Assembly: GCA_051294375.1 (NCBI GenBank)
Contig: CM119269.1
Location: forward strand, 12,742,790 to 12,806,789
Origin: Paraspadella gotoi
Taxonomy: Eukaryota; Chaetognatha
Reading direction: 5' to 3'
DNA length: 64,000 nucleotides
The first letter of the stretch is position 1. The number at the start of each line of letters is the position of its first letter. The notes below the pieces were generated by a model. That model was not told the DNA's origin and searched no databases. It saw only the letters and a list, made by a program, of their open reading frames with translations. Shown here piece by piece: positions 12,101 to 22,645 of the stretch. The position numbers were made by a program, and so were the translations under genes.

Positions 12101-14505
12101 TACATAATCGCTGCCAGATAAAGTCGGGAAAAAGCTCATTTTCGTTTTGTCCCGGAAAAGAGACTGGCTTTGAGGTACAAACTTGGATTGGCTCATGGTT
12201 CTAATATTAATACCTTTCCTTTAAATGCACATTAATTTGTATAAAATTAAAATATTTTTAAATGGAAAAACAAAATTATTTTATTGTTTTAGAGCGGTAG
12301 TTGATAAAAAGTGTTTTAGTTCGCTTATTGTTTGTCTTGTCAAAGGCTATTTATAATACAGAAATGTAATATATAGTTTTATGCACAAACCAATTTTAAC
12401 AATAAATCGAACCTCGTTTCGTATCTTGTCTCTTCATTTCTCTCTCGCTCGTCTTCATCTCTATATTTCTCACGGGCCGATGCAGCCGTCCGTCCACCCC
12501 TCGATCCGCCGCCCATTCCCCGCCTCCCGTCTCGCCGCCTCCAGCATGGCGCCCAACCGGACGAGCCACTGCGGGGAAAAGGATGAGGTTCGTCATTGAA
12601 AACAAACATCACTTTTTCTTCTTTTTTTTTGTGTCTTCCGCTGTTAGGGATTTGAATGGGAGAGCCGCTCCCTCCGTGAACGGGTCATTTTTTATTTCTT
12701 TAAAAATTTTAATTTCTTTAAAATATCTTTTATTAACGGACTAATATTTAATTCTCATTTAACATACATACTAAGTGCGAATCGCTAGTTTGTTTTCAAT
12801 GTTTACTTTTTTAAAGTGAAAACATAGTCCGAGGCTAACTATAACCAATTGGCCGTAGCATTTCGATCAGACTTTCAGGCAAAGATCGATTAATTTTCGT
12901 TGTCGTCGTCATCTTCGTCATCTCAGCGTCAAGAGTTGGACGAAATCAAAAGTCGTTGACGTGAAAATCGATGCGACGACGACGACGACGACGAAAACGA
13001 CGCATTCTGTCGATCCCTCGTCGGGAGTTTCCTTTTTCATCACAAAGTCGAGGGTTCGACTCTGTTCATTCCCCTTTAGTCGATATATACTGCAGCCGTT
13101 CTGGTCGTTGTTGTTCTTCTATTTTAAGCATCGATTCATTTCTGAGAAATTCAAACTGCGATGGATTTTTGTCTAAATTTTTTTTTATTTTTCCTAAGAT
13201 TTTTCAAGCAGAGAAGAAAATCTCTCCAAAAAAACTTGATTTTTTTTCTTACATCGATTTTTATCTTTCGCTTTTCTTAGAAATTTCCCCTAGAAATCTT
13301 TTTTTTTTCCTCCTTTTTTCCCTTCACCCCCTGAACTTTCTGTCTCTGCTACCAACTTTTAATAAGTTAATTATATTCAATCATTCAATAAATTTAGAAG
13401 ATTTAAAATCAGCTTTTTTTTAAACATCGATCGAAACGATTATTACATTTAATATTACATTTAATTTTACACCCACTAAAAACCCTTAACGTCTCTTCTT
13501 GTTCTTTCATTCCTTACTCCCCCTCTCCTTCCCCTCTTCCTGCTCCTCCTCCTCCTCTTCCTCCTCCTCCTCCTCCTCATCTTCTCTTTGATTTCGTCTT
13601 TTTTATTCTTTTCTCTCTTTATTATCTTTTCTCACCTTCCTTACTTTTCCTAATCTCTTCTTCCAAGTTACATCTACGATGCCATCGCCGTCATCTTCGC
13701 CGGCGTCCTCCGATAATTCGCTTTCCGATTCAATCACCGACGCCGATTCCATTAACGGCGCTCATTTAAAAAGCGGCGCCATCGAAGGCCTTACCGACGC
13801 CGATTCCGGTTCCACCGACGCCGCGGAAATCCACGAGATTCCCGCTCCGTTAGTTTGGTCTCTCGAAGTCCCTAAAACCGACGCCGAATTATCTAACGGC
13901 GCCGCCAACACAGACAATTATAGTAAGACGACGCCGTCCCGTCTCTCTGCGTCATTTTTTGTTAAAAATGACGCCGCGTTATTGAGCGGCGCTAAACGCG
14001 TTCGACCGCCGACGGCGCCGCGCCCTTCTGTGTCGTACTTTTTAGCCTTTGACCGGAACGACCCCACCGATAGAAGCAGAGCCGCGTACAGAAAGAACGC
14101 CGCGTACAGAAAAAGAGCCGTGGACAAAAAGAGCGCCTCGGAAAGAAAGAGCACCGGCGATAAAAACAACGCCCCTGATAGAAAGAGCGCCGATCGATCC
14201 ACGCCGCTTATTAATCGATCGTCCCTTCGTTCGACGGCGTCGAATTCGAACCGGCGTCAAGTAGCGCCGCTTGTTCGATTTCATTTAGACTTTTCAGGCG
14301 CCGAGATTCGTGAACCGGAATCCAGACGTTCTCGTCAAATCGACGCCGGTTTGACTCGACGTTGCCCGCCGAAATCCGGCGTCGGTATAGGCCGGAAGTC
14401 GTCGTCGTCGTCTAAAGACGCGCCGGTCGTTTTCGATCTCAAACTTCCGCTGATTATTAATCGTCTTCCCCTTTCTCCTCTTCCTCCTCTCCCTCGTTTT
14501 CAACA

Positions 14506-14539
<34 letters not shown>

Positions 14540-17500
14540 ACTCCTCAAAATCGTTGCCGTCTGAAATCTTTGTTCAATCGAAACGAAAACGTCAACAACG
14601 ACAACAACAACAACGACTTCAGTCGTATCGCCAAAAAAGGAGCAGTGATGGCAGGACGAATCTTGGGCGGTGATCATTCGCCTCCCATCAGGTGAGGTTG
14701 GCGTTGGAAATTTAACGTTGCCCGGGTCTTGTCGTTTCTGGTCGCCATGTCGTTGATGGAAAATGTAGAAGTCGGTAGAAGGCTTGGCTATTGTTAGACT
14801 CGCCATCGCACGTTGGCGTGGCTTAATGGTTAATCCTCAATAATAATTAATGGATGTTGTACCAATTTGTACGGACGTACTCAAGTTTACAGATCCATAC
14901 TGCATAATTTACCTTTAATTAACTTTTGAAAAGACAAGCCAACATATCAATAAAATATCTTCTAACCCTCCCAGATTTAGTTACTAACCGTCTAAAACCA
15001 CTGCAATGATTTCTCAATTTAAGTTTCCATGTTTTTCTCTTTTTTTTCACTGCTGGACACGAAACGATATACCAATAAAATAAACAAAATTTATGTCAAA
15101 TATTAAATTAAAACATTAACTTTAACTGCCAATCGGCGTTAAATTTAAAAAAAAAAAAAATTTTGAACCAACTATTGTTTCAAACTTTAATTATTAAACC
15201 GAAAATAACATAATTAATTATAAATTACATAATGATATTTCACAATAAATGACGCCTGCCGAAGATTCGGCGTGGGCGACGGCGCCATCACGCCGCGCGA
15301 TTTGCCGGCGACGGTCATCGCGGCGCCGGAAGACGACGACGACGACGACGACGACGCCGGTGGCGTCACAAGCGGACGAAATCTTAATCTGGCAGAAATC
15401 GTTTCCATGGCGACGGAGAAAGCGAAGAGGGAAAACTGTTTCGGGGGTCGAAGGAGCAAAGGGAGAAAGAGTCGAGGGAATGAGAAAGGTTACGTGAGCG
15501 AAGGAGTAGGAGCTGGTTATAGGAGCGGAACGAAAAACGAGGTCAGCAGGAAAAGGTACAACACTTACGCGGGATACTGGTGAAAAAAAAATTAAGGATG
15601 AAGCAAAATAATTGAATGGGACTTTAAAATTTGATATAGAAAAACCAACCAAATTACCGGTATCACACTTAATAATTACAATACCTTCCTTTGTTTCTTT
15701 TATAATTTTCTGTTTTAATCAATAAATATAATTTTAAACTTCACACAATTCTTCTTTTTTTTTAACTTTAAAAGTTGGAAAGAGTCTGATTCGTTGGTGG
15801 GAAAAAGTAAAATTGAGATTCCAGTCAAGATGATTCCAGATGCAAGGTGACCGAACTGATTATCGACCGAACAGCATAGACTGGAAAGTTGAAAGTTTAG
15901 TTCGGAATTATCGTTGTCGTTATTAATGAAATTAATTATGTTAATAAACAAAGGAGACGCAATTAATGCTGATCTCGAACTATCGCGATTTCTTCCTCCG
16001 CGGCTTCAGCCATGCCATGGCTCTTGATGTCGGAGACTACGTCCTCTTTTTTGTGTACAATTTTCTGCTTCAATGTCCCGCTTAAAATTGTCAATTGTTC
16101 GCTGTAAGATTTTGGAAACCCAAAATATTTTCATCAATAGCAGAAGATCATGGATTTAGGTAAACTTTTAATACTTGGTCCTTGCATGCAGTTTTTGAGA
16201 TCATTAACAGAAAAAAAGTAATCCTCACCGACTAATTTTCATCTGGATGCTCTAATTTAGTTACTTCCCTGAAATAAATATAACTATTAACTATTAACTA
16301 ACCAACTGCATTTTTCTTGGATCAGCTAATCTTTCTCTCTAATTTTCTTACAAGAAATTTTCCCATATGTAAAATATTTTTTTTTAGTAAGTATCACGTA
16401 CCTTAAATAATAAACACCGTAGCAATACCTTATAAAAACTTAACTTTACCTAAACTTTATTAACAACAAAACGCATGATATCTTAACTAAATCATCTGAC
16501 AAACATAAGATTTTCTAGAACCGATAAGTGTTCCGGCTAACCCAATTCTACACCAATTCTTCAGTAACTCGGAAGGACGATTTGCGCCAGAAGTGCGGCC
16601 TCCATCTCGCCGATTCTCCGCCGCAACACCTCGACGAGATTCCTCCTCATCTGAGCCGAAAAACGTTGTTGCTGCGAAAACAGAAAAAAATGTTGCAGCA
16701 ACCGCGGAGATTTCTAACGTTGCCGAAAATTCCAAGGTGAAACAGAATTTAAATTTGATAATAATAAAGATATAATCTAATATTTATTTCGTGTCACTTC
16801 GAGTTTAAGCCGAGTTTAATTCCGTTCCGCAGTTGACGGTAAATTCGACGCCGATTCTAACGCCGCTCATGCAAAAGACGGCGCCTTTGACGATGTCGGC
16901 GCCGCAACCATTTCTTCCAAAGACGCCGACAACGACGACGACTATAACGATGACAACGACGACGCCAACAACGCAGTTGACAACGACGTCGATGACAACA
17001 ACAACCACGACGATGACAACAACTACTCTTAAGTCGCCTACTCACGTAATCTTTGATCTAAAAAGTCAAGAAGAAAAACAAAAACAACAGCAATTTCCGC
17101 AGCAAGAATTATCCCCGCAGCAATCCTTGCTGCAAGATTCCGAAGTTGTGCTGCAGCTGAGCAAAGAAATGATGGCTTCGCCGTCTGTAATGCAAACGAA
17201 AGAGATTGGCGATAATGAATTAAATGGAACGACGAGTTGGACCGCAGAGGCGAGCGGTGAAGTTGAAGTAGAGGGCGCGGAGGGCAGAGTGGAAGCTGTG
17301 GAAGTTGACGAGGGAAAAATTGAGGAAGAAAATGAAATGTCGATAGAGGCGCTGCCGTTGACGACGACGACGACGACTATAGAGACGACGAAAATGGCGA
17401 GGGAAAAGAAGGAGGAGGGGGAGGAGGAAGAAGAAGAGGAGGAAGAGGAAATTGTCAAATTGGAGGATTTGGTGGCAGAGGACGAGTTTTTGCGACAAGT

Positions 17501-20500
17501 AGAGACAAGAAGGAGAAGCGTCGAGGGAGTTTATTATAGGTTAATATTGTTTAATAATGTTTATTATTCCATTTTGTTATCTAGGTTTAATATAGGAGTG
17601 AAAAAGTAAATTACTAACTTACTGCGTACTGACTTACAGACTTACTTAATACGTTTATTCTTTTTTTTTTCTCGAATTTGTCTTTTTCTTTACTCTGTTG
17701 GCCTTTTTAGGTTTTATAGTTTTTTTCATAGCCAATTGGTTATAAATATACCACTATTATAGTAACTATAAACATTATTTTTCGTCCCCTTCCACAGAGG
17801 AGGAGCCGAAATCAACTCTTCTCAGAACGAATCCGTCGTCAGCAAAAATTCGCAGAGAAAGATTCGTAGAATCGTTCGACCGACCGGGAACGCCGTTGTT
17901 GTTAGATCCGGGCCCACCGGGAACGCCCTTGAAGTCAAAGGTCGGCTGAACGGGAACGCCGTTGAAGTCAAAGGTCGACCGAACGGGAATTCTGTTCGGG
18001 TTAAAGGAAGGCAGATTGACAATTGCGTCAAATGCTCGACGCTGAGGTTAAAAGATCAGGTTAGTCGAAAAATTACTTGCAAAGTTGAGGTTGGTTCAAA
18101 TGAAGTTTTAAGGATTAACAGAAATGGGGCGCTTTCTGTAAATAGTGCAAAAACGAAACCTGCGAAGTAGAATAGAAAGATTCTCTCGTTTGCGCAGGAC
18201 GAAAAAATCCTGAAACTCATGATGAAGAGAAGAAGAGAAGAGGAAATGGAATTCGTCAAAAATGCGATAATCGAACAGGTTGATGGGATTTATTAAGAAC
18301 TATGTCATTAATCAACCTAATAAATAAATGAAAAAATAAATAAAAGAATATATAAAGAAATAAATTAATAAATACGTCGCTAAATAAATTATTTGATAAA
18401 TCAATCAGTGCCATCACTCAAACAATTATTCAGTCTTTTATTTGAACAATCAATCAATCAATCATCAATCAAACATCAATCAATCAATCAATCAATCAAA
18501 ATAAATCTTCTAAGGAGTGGGCTATGGCGCGTCGTTCTCAGATCCTCGATTCAATGGATTCTTGGGAATCGAATCGACGATCGAAGAAAATCGACGATCG
18601 AGTTGAGAGAACTCGAGTCTCCGCAGCAGCAGACGCCTCCGCAGCAGCAGACGCCTCCATATCAGCAGACGCCTACGCAGCAGGAGACGCCTACGCAGCA
18701 GGAGAGGCCTCCGCAGCTGCAGACGCCTCCGTTGCAGACGCGCTCGCATCCGCCGCTGATTTCGACGACGATGAAAACTCGTCCTCAGTTCAAAGAAGCT
18801 ACCGTTGCTTTTGCCGCTCGAGTGGCGCGAAAAATGGGCGCGTCGATGACGTTGCGAAATCGAATGATTACGTCAAATTCGAGGCTCAAAAGAAAATGAT
18901 CGAAAATGACTATAAACCCAGCGATTATAAAGTTGACCACGAAGTTGTCTTGAGCGACAACAAAGCGCCAAGCAAACGTCGCGACATGGAAAGCATTGAG
19001 AAAAGCGACGCCTTGCGGGCGATGGAGCGACACATGGCGTCCATTACGACGAAGACGAACTGGAGAGACTCTGCTCGGGTTCAAACGGATCCCGATCAGA
19101 ATGGAAAGAGTGATCAGCGATCTGACGATTGCGGTGATGAGATGAGAGGTGATCACCTTGACTGTCGGGGTGATCGAGACACTGACTTTGACGATTTAAT
19201 CACCGAAGAGAATAAACTTCTTAGCGATGGTCGTCGCCGGGTGCGTCTCAGCGACGATCGCCGCCAGGATGAACTTATGGATGGACTCCGCGGATTCGAT
19301 CGTCTTTTCGGCGAAGATCTTCACCGGGGAGACTTTCACCGCTGCGCCTTGGAGACGAAGAGGAGGATGGACGACGCGGAGAGGAAGAAGACGAGGACGA
19401 GGAATACCGAGGCGGAGGTGGGTAGGAGGAGGAAGAGGAGAAGGGAAAAGATGAGGGGGAGAGGAAGAGGAAGAAGACGAGGACGAGGAACACCGAGGCG
19501 TAGGAGAGTAGGGGGAGGAAGAGGATGAGTAAAAAGATGAGGGGGAAGAGGAGGGAGGAGATGAATTGAGAAGATATGATTCTGAATAGATAAAGTGGTG
19601 CTGCTAATATGATAGTAATTAATTATGAAATTAATTTGTGAATTTAATAAAACTGCGTTTAACCCACCCCATCAACCAGCGCTTGCGCCTTGACAACCGA
19701 TTTCGCGATCTCGAGCGACTCCAGCGTCTCAAGGATTTGGCGGAGATGGATGAGATGGAGGCGACGACTCGGAGGAGGATGTTGGAGACGAAGCATCGAC
19801 GGGCAGAGGAGAATCGGGCCAGGGTGGTAGTCGAACAGGCGGGCAGGATGAGGCAGAGGAGGTGAGATTAGGGGGAGTGGAAATATAGCGAGATGGCGGC
19901 GGGGTGGGTGCAAGGGTGGCAAGAGGTAGAGAATGTCATTTTAAGATGAGAGAAAAGTTGCATAAATATTACAAGAAAAAACGGTAGCTCAGTTGTAATT
20001 AACGTAGGTAAAATTAAGTCGGTCATAAGTCTTTAAAAAGCTAGTCACTTGCCAGGTTCAAATTTAACCGCTGCCACCACATAGGGCCTTTATTTCTTTT
20101 TACAAAACAAAGCAGCAAAAATCTTCTTCTCTTTTTCCTCTTTTTTCACCTCAGATCCGACGATCAACTCCGCCACCACCTCGCCCGCCACCGCCTCGCC
20201 ACGCAGACGGCCGACCGGCGTCGTTGGGCGGCGTCATTGCGCGGACGTCTCGACGCCGCCGAGGAGAGGGCGGCGGCGAGGGCGGCGGCTGCTGCGGCGG
20301 GACGGCGTGGGGGAGCGGTTGAGGGGCGTAGGAAGAGGGCGGAGGTGGCGGCGGAGAACGTGAAGAAGTAAAAAAATATTATTAACAGAGTAATATAATT
20401 ATTATTATTATTATTTCTATTACATCAATGGCAATCAATGAAAGAGTTTTAAATTTTTATAATTTGACAATTTATTCTATTTAATAATTAAAAACTCCGC

Positions 20501-21119
20501 TTTGCCCAGATTGAGAGAGAGCGAGGAGCTGTGGCGAAGTTCGATCGAAGCGTCACTTCGAAAGAAAGAAGAAAGAAGCGATCGAATCTTGGAGGAGAAA
20601 CAGCGGGCGATTGAAGAAGTGAGTTCACGAAGGATGAGGTTTATTTATTAATATAAATGATAGTGATTGCCTATCATCTTATTATTGACTGAGCCAGTTT
20701 AGGAATGTACAATGTCAATGTACAATTCGAAACGTAAATTTATAATTTTGTTAGCGTAACTGTTTATATAACTATCTATGATAAAGCAATTAAACTTTAT
20801 TTGTTTATATAACTATATATTTATTTAGCAAGCTTCCGAATAACATCGATATTAGGCGATCGGCAAAAACTAAAGTAATTCCTTCAATCAGCGTCGATCT
20901 TTACAAACCGCCAACCAATCGCTGCTCTTCCCGCCCTTTTCGTTCTAGTCCCGCGCTTTGGCTCAACTCGCATCTCAAATGCGCGGGAAAATCAAACGCG
21001 ATTTTCTCGGCGGCGACGACTTCGCCAAGAAATCGCGCGACGCTGAACTCTCGCGCCGCCTGGAGGGTCTTTCGGTGAAGGTGCCGCGCGGAGGGACGGC
21101 GCGTTCTGGATGTGGATGA
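4172..21119 (+). CDS. CCDC177-like: CCDC177-like coiled-coil protein, about 22 exons
   Basis: Exons: 4172-4214, 4276-4417, 5051-5199, 5317-5409, 5486-5735, 6097-6585, 6682-6717, 11059-11217, 11732-11968, 12486-12587, 12648-12683, about 13668-14692, 15265-15555, 16565-16736, 16833-17539, 17798-18059, 18198-18278, 18515-19417, 19680-19861, 20155-20367, 20510-20618, 20949-21119. Exons 2-3 encode SRYVLTSPRSLEACA followed by V-R-P-V-D-L-L-P, matching the N-terminal signature I recall in vertebrate CCDC177. Exon 18198 (DEKILKLMMKRRREEE), exon 20510 (LWRSSIEASLRKKEE) and the last exon match its C-terminal coiled coil. Between them are long Ser/Pro/Thr-, Asp- and Arg-rich low-complexity segments, so the product (roughly 1900-2000 residues) would far exceed the about 700 residues of the human protein. 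Phases agree at nearly every junction except 12683 to 13668, which I could not resolve. The acceptor at 6096 has a weak pyrimidine tract. Function in animals is little known. The start is the first ATG of exon 1, followed by a good GTAAGT donor. Confidence 0.75.
4535..5042. repeat. (CATT)n tetranucleotide repeat in an intron
   Basis: Interrupted arrays of ATTC/CATT units run almost up to the acceptor of the exon at 5051, in an intron of the CCDC177-like gene. The longest uninterrupted blocks are about 4765-4880 and 4988-5042. Confidence 0.95.
7305..10805 (+). CDS. Intronless membrane receptor: COR-like region plus trypsin-like protease
   Basis: A single 1166-codon frame. Residues 1-20 form a signal peptide. 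Residues 21-215 are a Cys-rich ectodomain with N-glycosylation sites and a thrombospondin-like WSSWKVC motif. Residues about 220-245 are PPPPDS repeats, and about 263-285 are a strong membrane span followed by KKRR, so the rest is cytosolic. An acidic Ser-rich linker leads to about residues 440-735, which resemble the C-terminal (COR-B) part of ROCO proteins: a YQIPHVSKAPF segment, hydrophobic strands and a closing LIPC. The C-terminal third has a trypsin-like pattern: GTGFL near 853, His873 in TCLHVI, Asp941 in GETDHVLLKA, Ser1108 in HGASGAP. The Asp-Ser spacing is unusually long, about 167 residues. No Roc GTPase or death-fold domain was recognised. The gene lies inside an intron of the CCDC177-like gene on the same strand and has AATAAA about 40 bp after the stop. 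The open frame is certain; the domain assignments are from motif reading only. Confidence 0.85.
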   Translation: MNTHWSLLFLSIGSAIAAIGGTNINISTCLPMRQTLKCVDATSWRINDAKINSSSKDFNVTEDGALVIADLPYAARQGSCAAVAVVGGSLCSETGLFEWSSWKVCNTPCPRRYKCDVSKAKIISTRAINGEFTGTIFVHFSCPPNRQCRVRVYDAYNNGIVDERIFACEQPCQTCRELWVLPIERSWTRRDLAFYVGLDFVDEEVDAEISRMFGFSDSFLPPSPPDSPPPPDSPPPPDSPPSQSLPPTPVMQPIPPATTQSYSIEIVVVSIIVVLILLTICGAFWKKRRPSDPVVRRTPRVANKRLYLSDSEYAYPEFWPSNCKRKCSDSDEVFPQCTQFLATTDPPNLPVEEMDLDLSDVESDPLTENPDVQAMDNSSCTTEISPHDLDDVPLSKLSNHPSMDVADISPPKMPDPIDTSSRVNVISILLCPGATWMKAELTLEQQTSVAMTTFKKLKYVFSGTDNLGVMEKLVDAGEAMKLGCGLYVDTATIASAIDALHETEKMLTPIITQFGESVVEEVKRGRYSKRMISDLLKERLGLMDSDSKSKELCHAIILHLKREGFFYPVPQSCISAKVEPADKWYQIPHVSKAPFIPDLWQCQTDQYQIGYLYETSTQIPAHLLSLISMSINNFCQYPTRMDWEHGLMARSGALSVYVQNFDERNDVIHGAYHVNDFSNGLLLVCRGPQDLKESVSLMLHKFDEHILGYLSLWSETKVKTLIPCISQTSTVTSHGTREDSEENLVCDACQRIENISEIEKEENVKKGDPTPIAESKSSIVDRGCFGERTGSKSSIDTGYKSLGSDHGALTWPNSRTSEAATEYLQSQVFNKFCQATASIGIWNDNENCYSHHGTGFLYAKKTDDEIEMMTCLHVIFGIAEFLGIEIPSHVTLDELNDLLDKLYVKITFDHLVEGTPEEPCNVNLSYNVTSAVAYGLVGETDHVLLKAIKVRGSEFILEAEPLADLLMEDSFDEKSSFFQSLLIFGFVDRKTKVHDHATYRDSLATTCALKLKQDLDLKVVDMKPEVKERVYQNLVETKRFHYTNCDSGNVAAHQLEDCELKNDEDDVRCYETLKNHFNPEDNLSRSEWAMLTDPRRMLLKSKFRHGASGAPIAVSKSKRGRYPRYPQVPDTRIDLVVGMYVRGFPISDRVEFQVEQGVWITYIFDD
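10845..10850 (+). promoter_or_regulatory. Poly(A) signal of the intronless receptor gene
   Basis: AATAAA lies 40 bp downstream of the TGA at 10803-10805, in a T-rich 3' flank. It suggests that the gene has its own transcript rather than being a retained intron of the host gene. Confidence 0.6.
11423..11565. repeat. Palindromic repeat around a hammerhead motif
   Basis: The left arm (AAAGTTGTAATTGGCAATTA...) and right arm (...TTGCCAATTAAAACTTT) are imperfect inverted repeats of about 50 bp. Between them lies a minus-strand hammerhead-ribozyme motif. The element sits in an intron of the CCDC177-like gene. Confidence 0.6.
11472..11508 (-). ncRNA. Hammerhead ribozyme motif
   Basis: On the minus strand, CTGATGA is followed by a hairpin with complementary ACTCG/CGAGT arms and then GAAACATGTC. 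This is the hammerhead core order: CUGAUGA, helix II, GAAA, a very short palindromic helix III (CAUG), and a GUC cleavage triplet. Hammerheads with a minimal helix III are known from Penelope-like and retrozyme-type retroelements. Helix I pairing is poor here, so activity is uncertain. Confidence 0.55.
15963..16101 (-). CDS. Possible terminal exon of a minus-strand gene
   Basis: After a good acceptor (ATCTTACAG on the minus strand), a 45-codon frame runs to TAA with protein-like composition (starting EQLTILSGTLKQK, ending EEEIAIVRDQH) and a predicted helical, charged character. It lies antisense within an intron of the CCDC177-like gene. I found no upstream partner exon: the nearest candidate, around 16229-16266, has stops in all frames. 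It may be a relic exon or chance. Confidence 0.25.
18435..18500. repeat. (CAAT)n repeat
   Basis: AATC units just upstream of the acceptor for the exon at 18515. Confidence 0.9.
19984..20085 (+). repeat. tRNA-derived SINE-like remnant
   Basis: An A-box-like TAGCTCAGTTG is followed about 70 bp later by a B-box-like GGTTCAAAT. There is no cloverleaf for a functional tRNA. It is intronic in the CCDC177-like gene. Confidence 0.4.
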
Positions 21120-21554
21120 CTTCAAGAGGGAAGAGGGCGTCAACGAATCTGTGAACTTTACTCTCTTGGATTATTTTTTTTTAGTCATTCAATGAGTCAT
21201 AGAATAATCTGTGAAATTAGTAAAACCAATAGAAAATAATAATAAATAAGCTATCTTGCCCCTGACTTTAGACAGGAATTGTCTGGTTAAGGTCTCCATC
21301 TATCTTGCAAGATAAAATCATAGCAGGACGAGCAAGCTCTCAGACAAGACTCTCTCATATGATATGAAACGATAATAATTTTACAATAACTGAGGACAAA
21401 GCTTCTTTTGTTATTATTGTTTTTTCAATCCTCTTCTCGAGCTATCGCAAACTCCTGTCCTGTGTCTTGAACTAAATTTGCCGTTTTTAGTTGTAATAAT
21501 TAGCTATTCGTTTTGAGATTAATATATTTTAGTTATACAATACATTTTTTTTGT

Positions 21555-21880
21555 CACTTAACGTCTGACGCCCACGTTGAAGATCTTGGCATCCTCGTCC
21601 TTCCGGTCTCGGCTTCACCTTGAAGGCGTGGCTTCGGTCCTCGAAGGTTCGACCGAATTGCGCCGTGTTGATGGCCAGTTGCAAACGCAGAGCCGCCACC
21701 TTCTTGGAGGCGCGGACGACGGGGTTCTGCCATTGGGTGTAGCCGCGACGGGCCGCTTCTTCCGCGGAGCCGACACAGAGTCTGCCCAAACCCGTCGCCG
21801 TCGGGGTTGTTCTCGGTCGCGGAGAGGGAGGAGGGGTCTTTGGAATCGCTGTTGGAGATGTGGTGCCTTGGAGGAAGTGA
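21555..21880 (-). pseudogene. DD3-3 family exon with frameshifts
   Basis: Read on the minus strand after a CTCCAAG acceptor near 21875, three frames in turn carry pieces of the DD3-3 family (named for a Dictyostelium protein, found in many invertebrates). The first has ISNSDSKDPSSLSATENN, the second has EEAARRGYTQWQNPVV and then LQLAINTAQFGRTFEDRSH, and the third ends in AKIFNVGVRR. Together they cover the region before the usual V-R-G-K-R-G-N segment. At least two frame changes lie within 330 bp. The exon may be a decaying copy or may contain assembly indels. No following exon was found at lower coordinates. Confidence 0.55.
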
Positions 21881-21897
21881 GATAGTGGAGAGAGTGT

Positions 21898-21930
21898 GTG
21901 GGTGAGAGAGAGAGGAGAGAGAGAGGAGAG

Positions 21931-21978
<48 letters not shown>

Positions 21979-22066
21979 TAGAGTGAGAGGGCAAAGTTTC
22001 CAAGTTGAGTTGAGAAAAGGACAGATCGAGTGAGTTTGTGAAAAGAAATTGAAATAGTGAGAGAGA

Positions 22067-22110
<44 letters not shown>
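21898..22110. repeat. (GA)n microsatellites
   Basis: GA runs at about 21898-21976 and 22061-22110. The Ser-Leu frame on the minus strand is their translation. Confidence 0.95.
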
Positions 22111-22111
<1 letters not shown>

Positions 22112-22342
22112 TTAATAATAAAAACTAAAGTGAAAGTAAATATTGTTAACAATTAACTACTATAAATTAGTGAATATGAAAGAGAAATTTTTGAATTTGA
22201 AAGATATGTGAGGGAGGGTTAAGTAGTTAGAAAAGTAAAAGTTTAAGAATTAAGAAAGAGCTCAAAATGAGCTGGCCCCCTTGGTTTATGCAAATGGACC
22301 CCTTTGTTGAAGCAAATGAAAGGCCTCATCGATGAGGTCGAG

Positions 22343-22645
22343 TCATTGACGCGTCATTGGTTGAGAAGACAGTTTGGTTGAGCCTGTTTGTGCTGAACTG
22401 GGGAAACTTCCTCGCGGACAGATTCCGAAGGCTACTCGAATGTCTCTCTGGCCTAGTACGCCTGTCGACTGCCCTCTTCTCGCCTGCTGGCGAGGTGGGC
22501 GGTTGTCCGTTCTTGCCGCTTTTTGCGACATGAGTTGTGGACTCCTCCCCTTCCTCCTGCAGCCGTAGTTTGGGGCGGCGCTTACTCCACAAAACAGAAG
22601 TGACCAAAAGAAAGAAACAATACAGTGCTTCACAAATAAAATCAT
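22343..22645 (-). CDS. Possible secreted-protein first exon
   Basis: A 100-codon frame starts MILFVKHCIVSFFWSLLFC, a convincing signal peptide, and continues in an unusually GC-rich island. A GTAAGC donor follows directly after the signal peptide (LLFCG), so the rest of the frame may be intronic. It could be the first exon of the broken DD3-3-like gene downstream on the same strand, but there is too little room for the missing middle exons. Function is unknown. Confidence 0.25.
   Translation of the reverse strand: MILFVKHCIVSFFWSLLFCGVSAAPNYGCRRKGRSPQLMSQKAARTDNRPPRQQARRGQSTGVLGQRDIRVAFGICPRGSFPSSAQTGSTKLSSQPMTRQ

Noticed and set aside
13918-14806. Minus frames of 80-170 codons
   Set aside because: Antisense to the large low-complexity exon of the CCDC177-like gene; no splice or homology support.
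18393-18899. 168-codon frame with PPQQQT-type repeats
   Set aside because: Overlaps the exon 18515-19417 in another frame. The chosen frame joins neighbouring exons in phase and continues much further.
20882-20948. Alternative start of the last CCDC177-like exon after the CAG at 20891
   Set aside because: In the required phase it meets a TAG stop. The acceptor at 20948 gives the frame matching the family's C-terminus.
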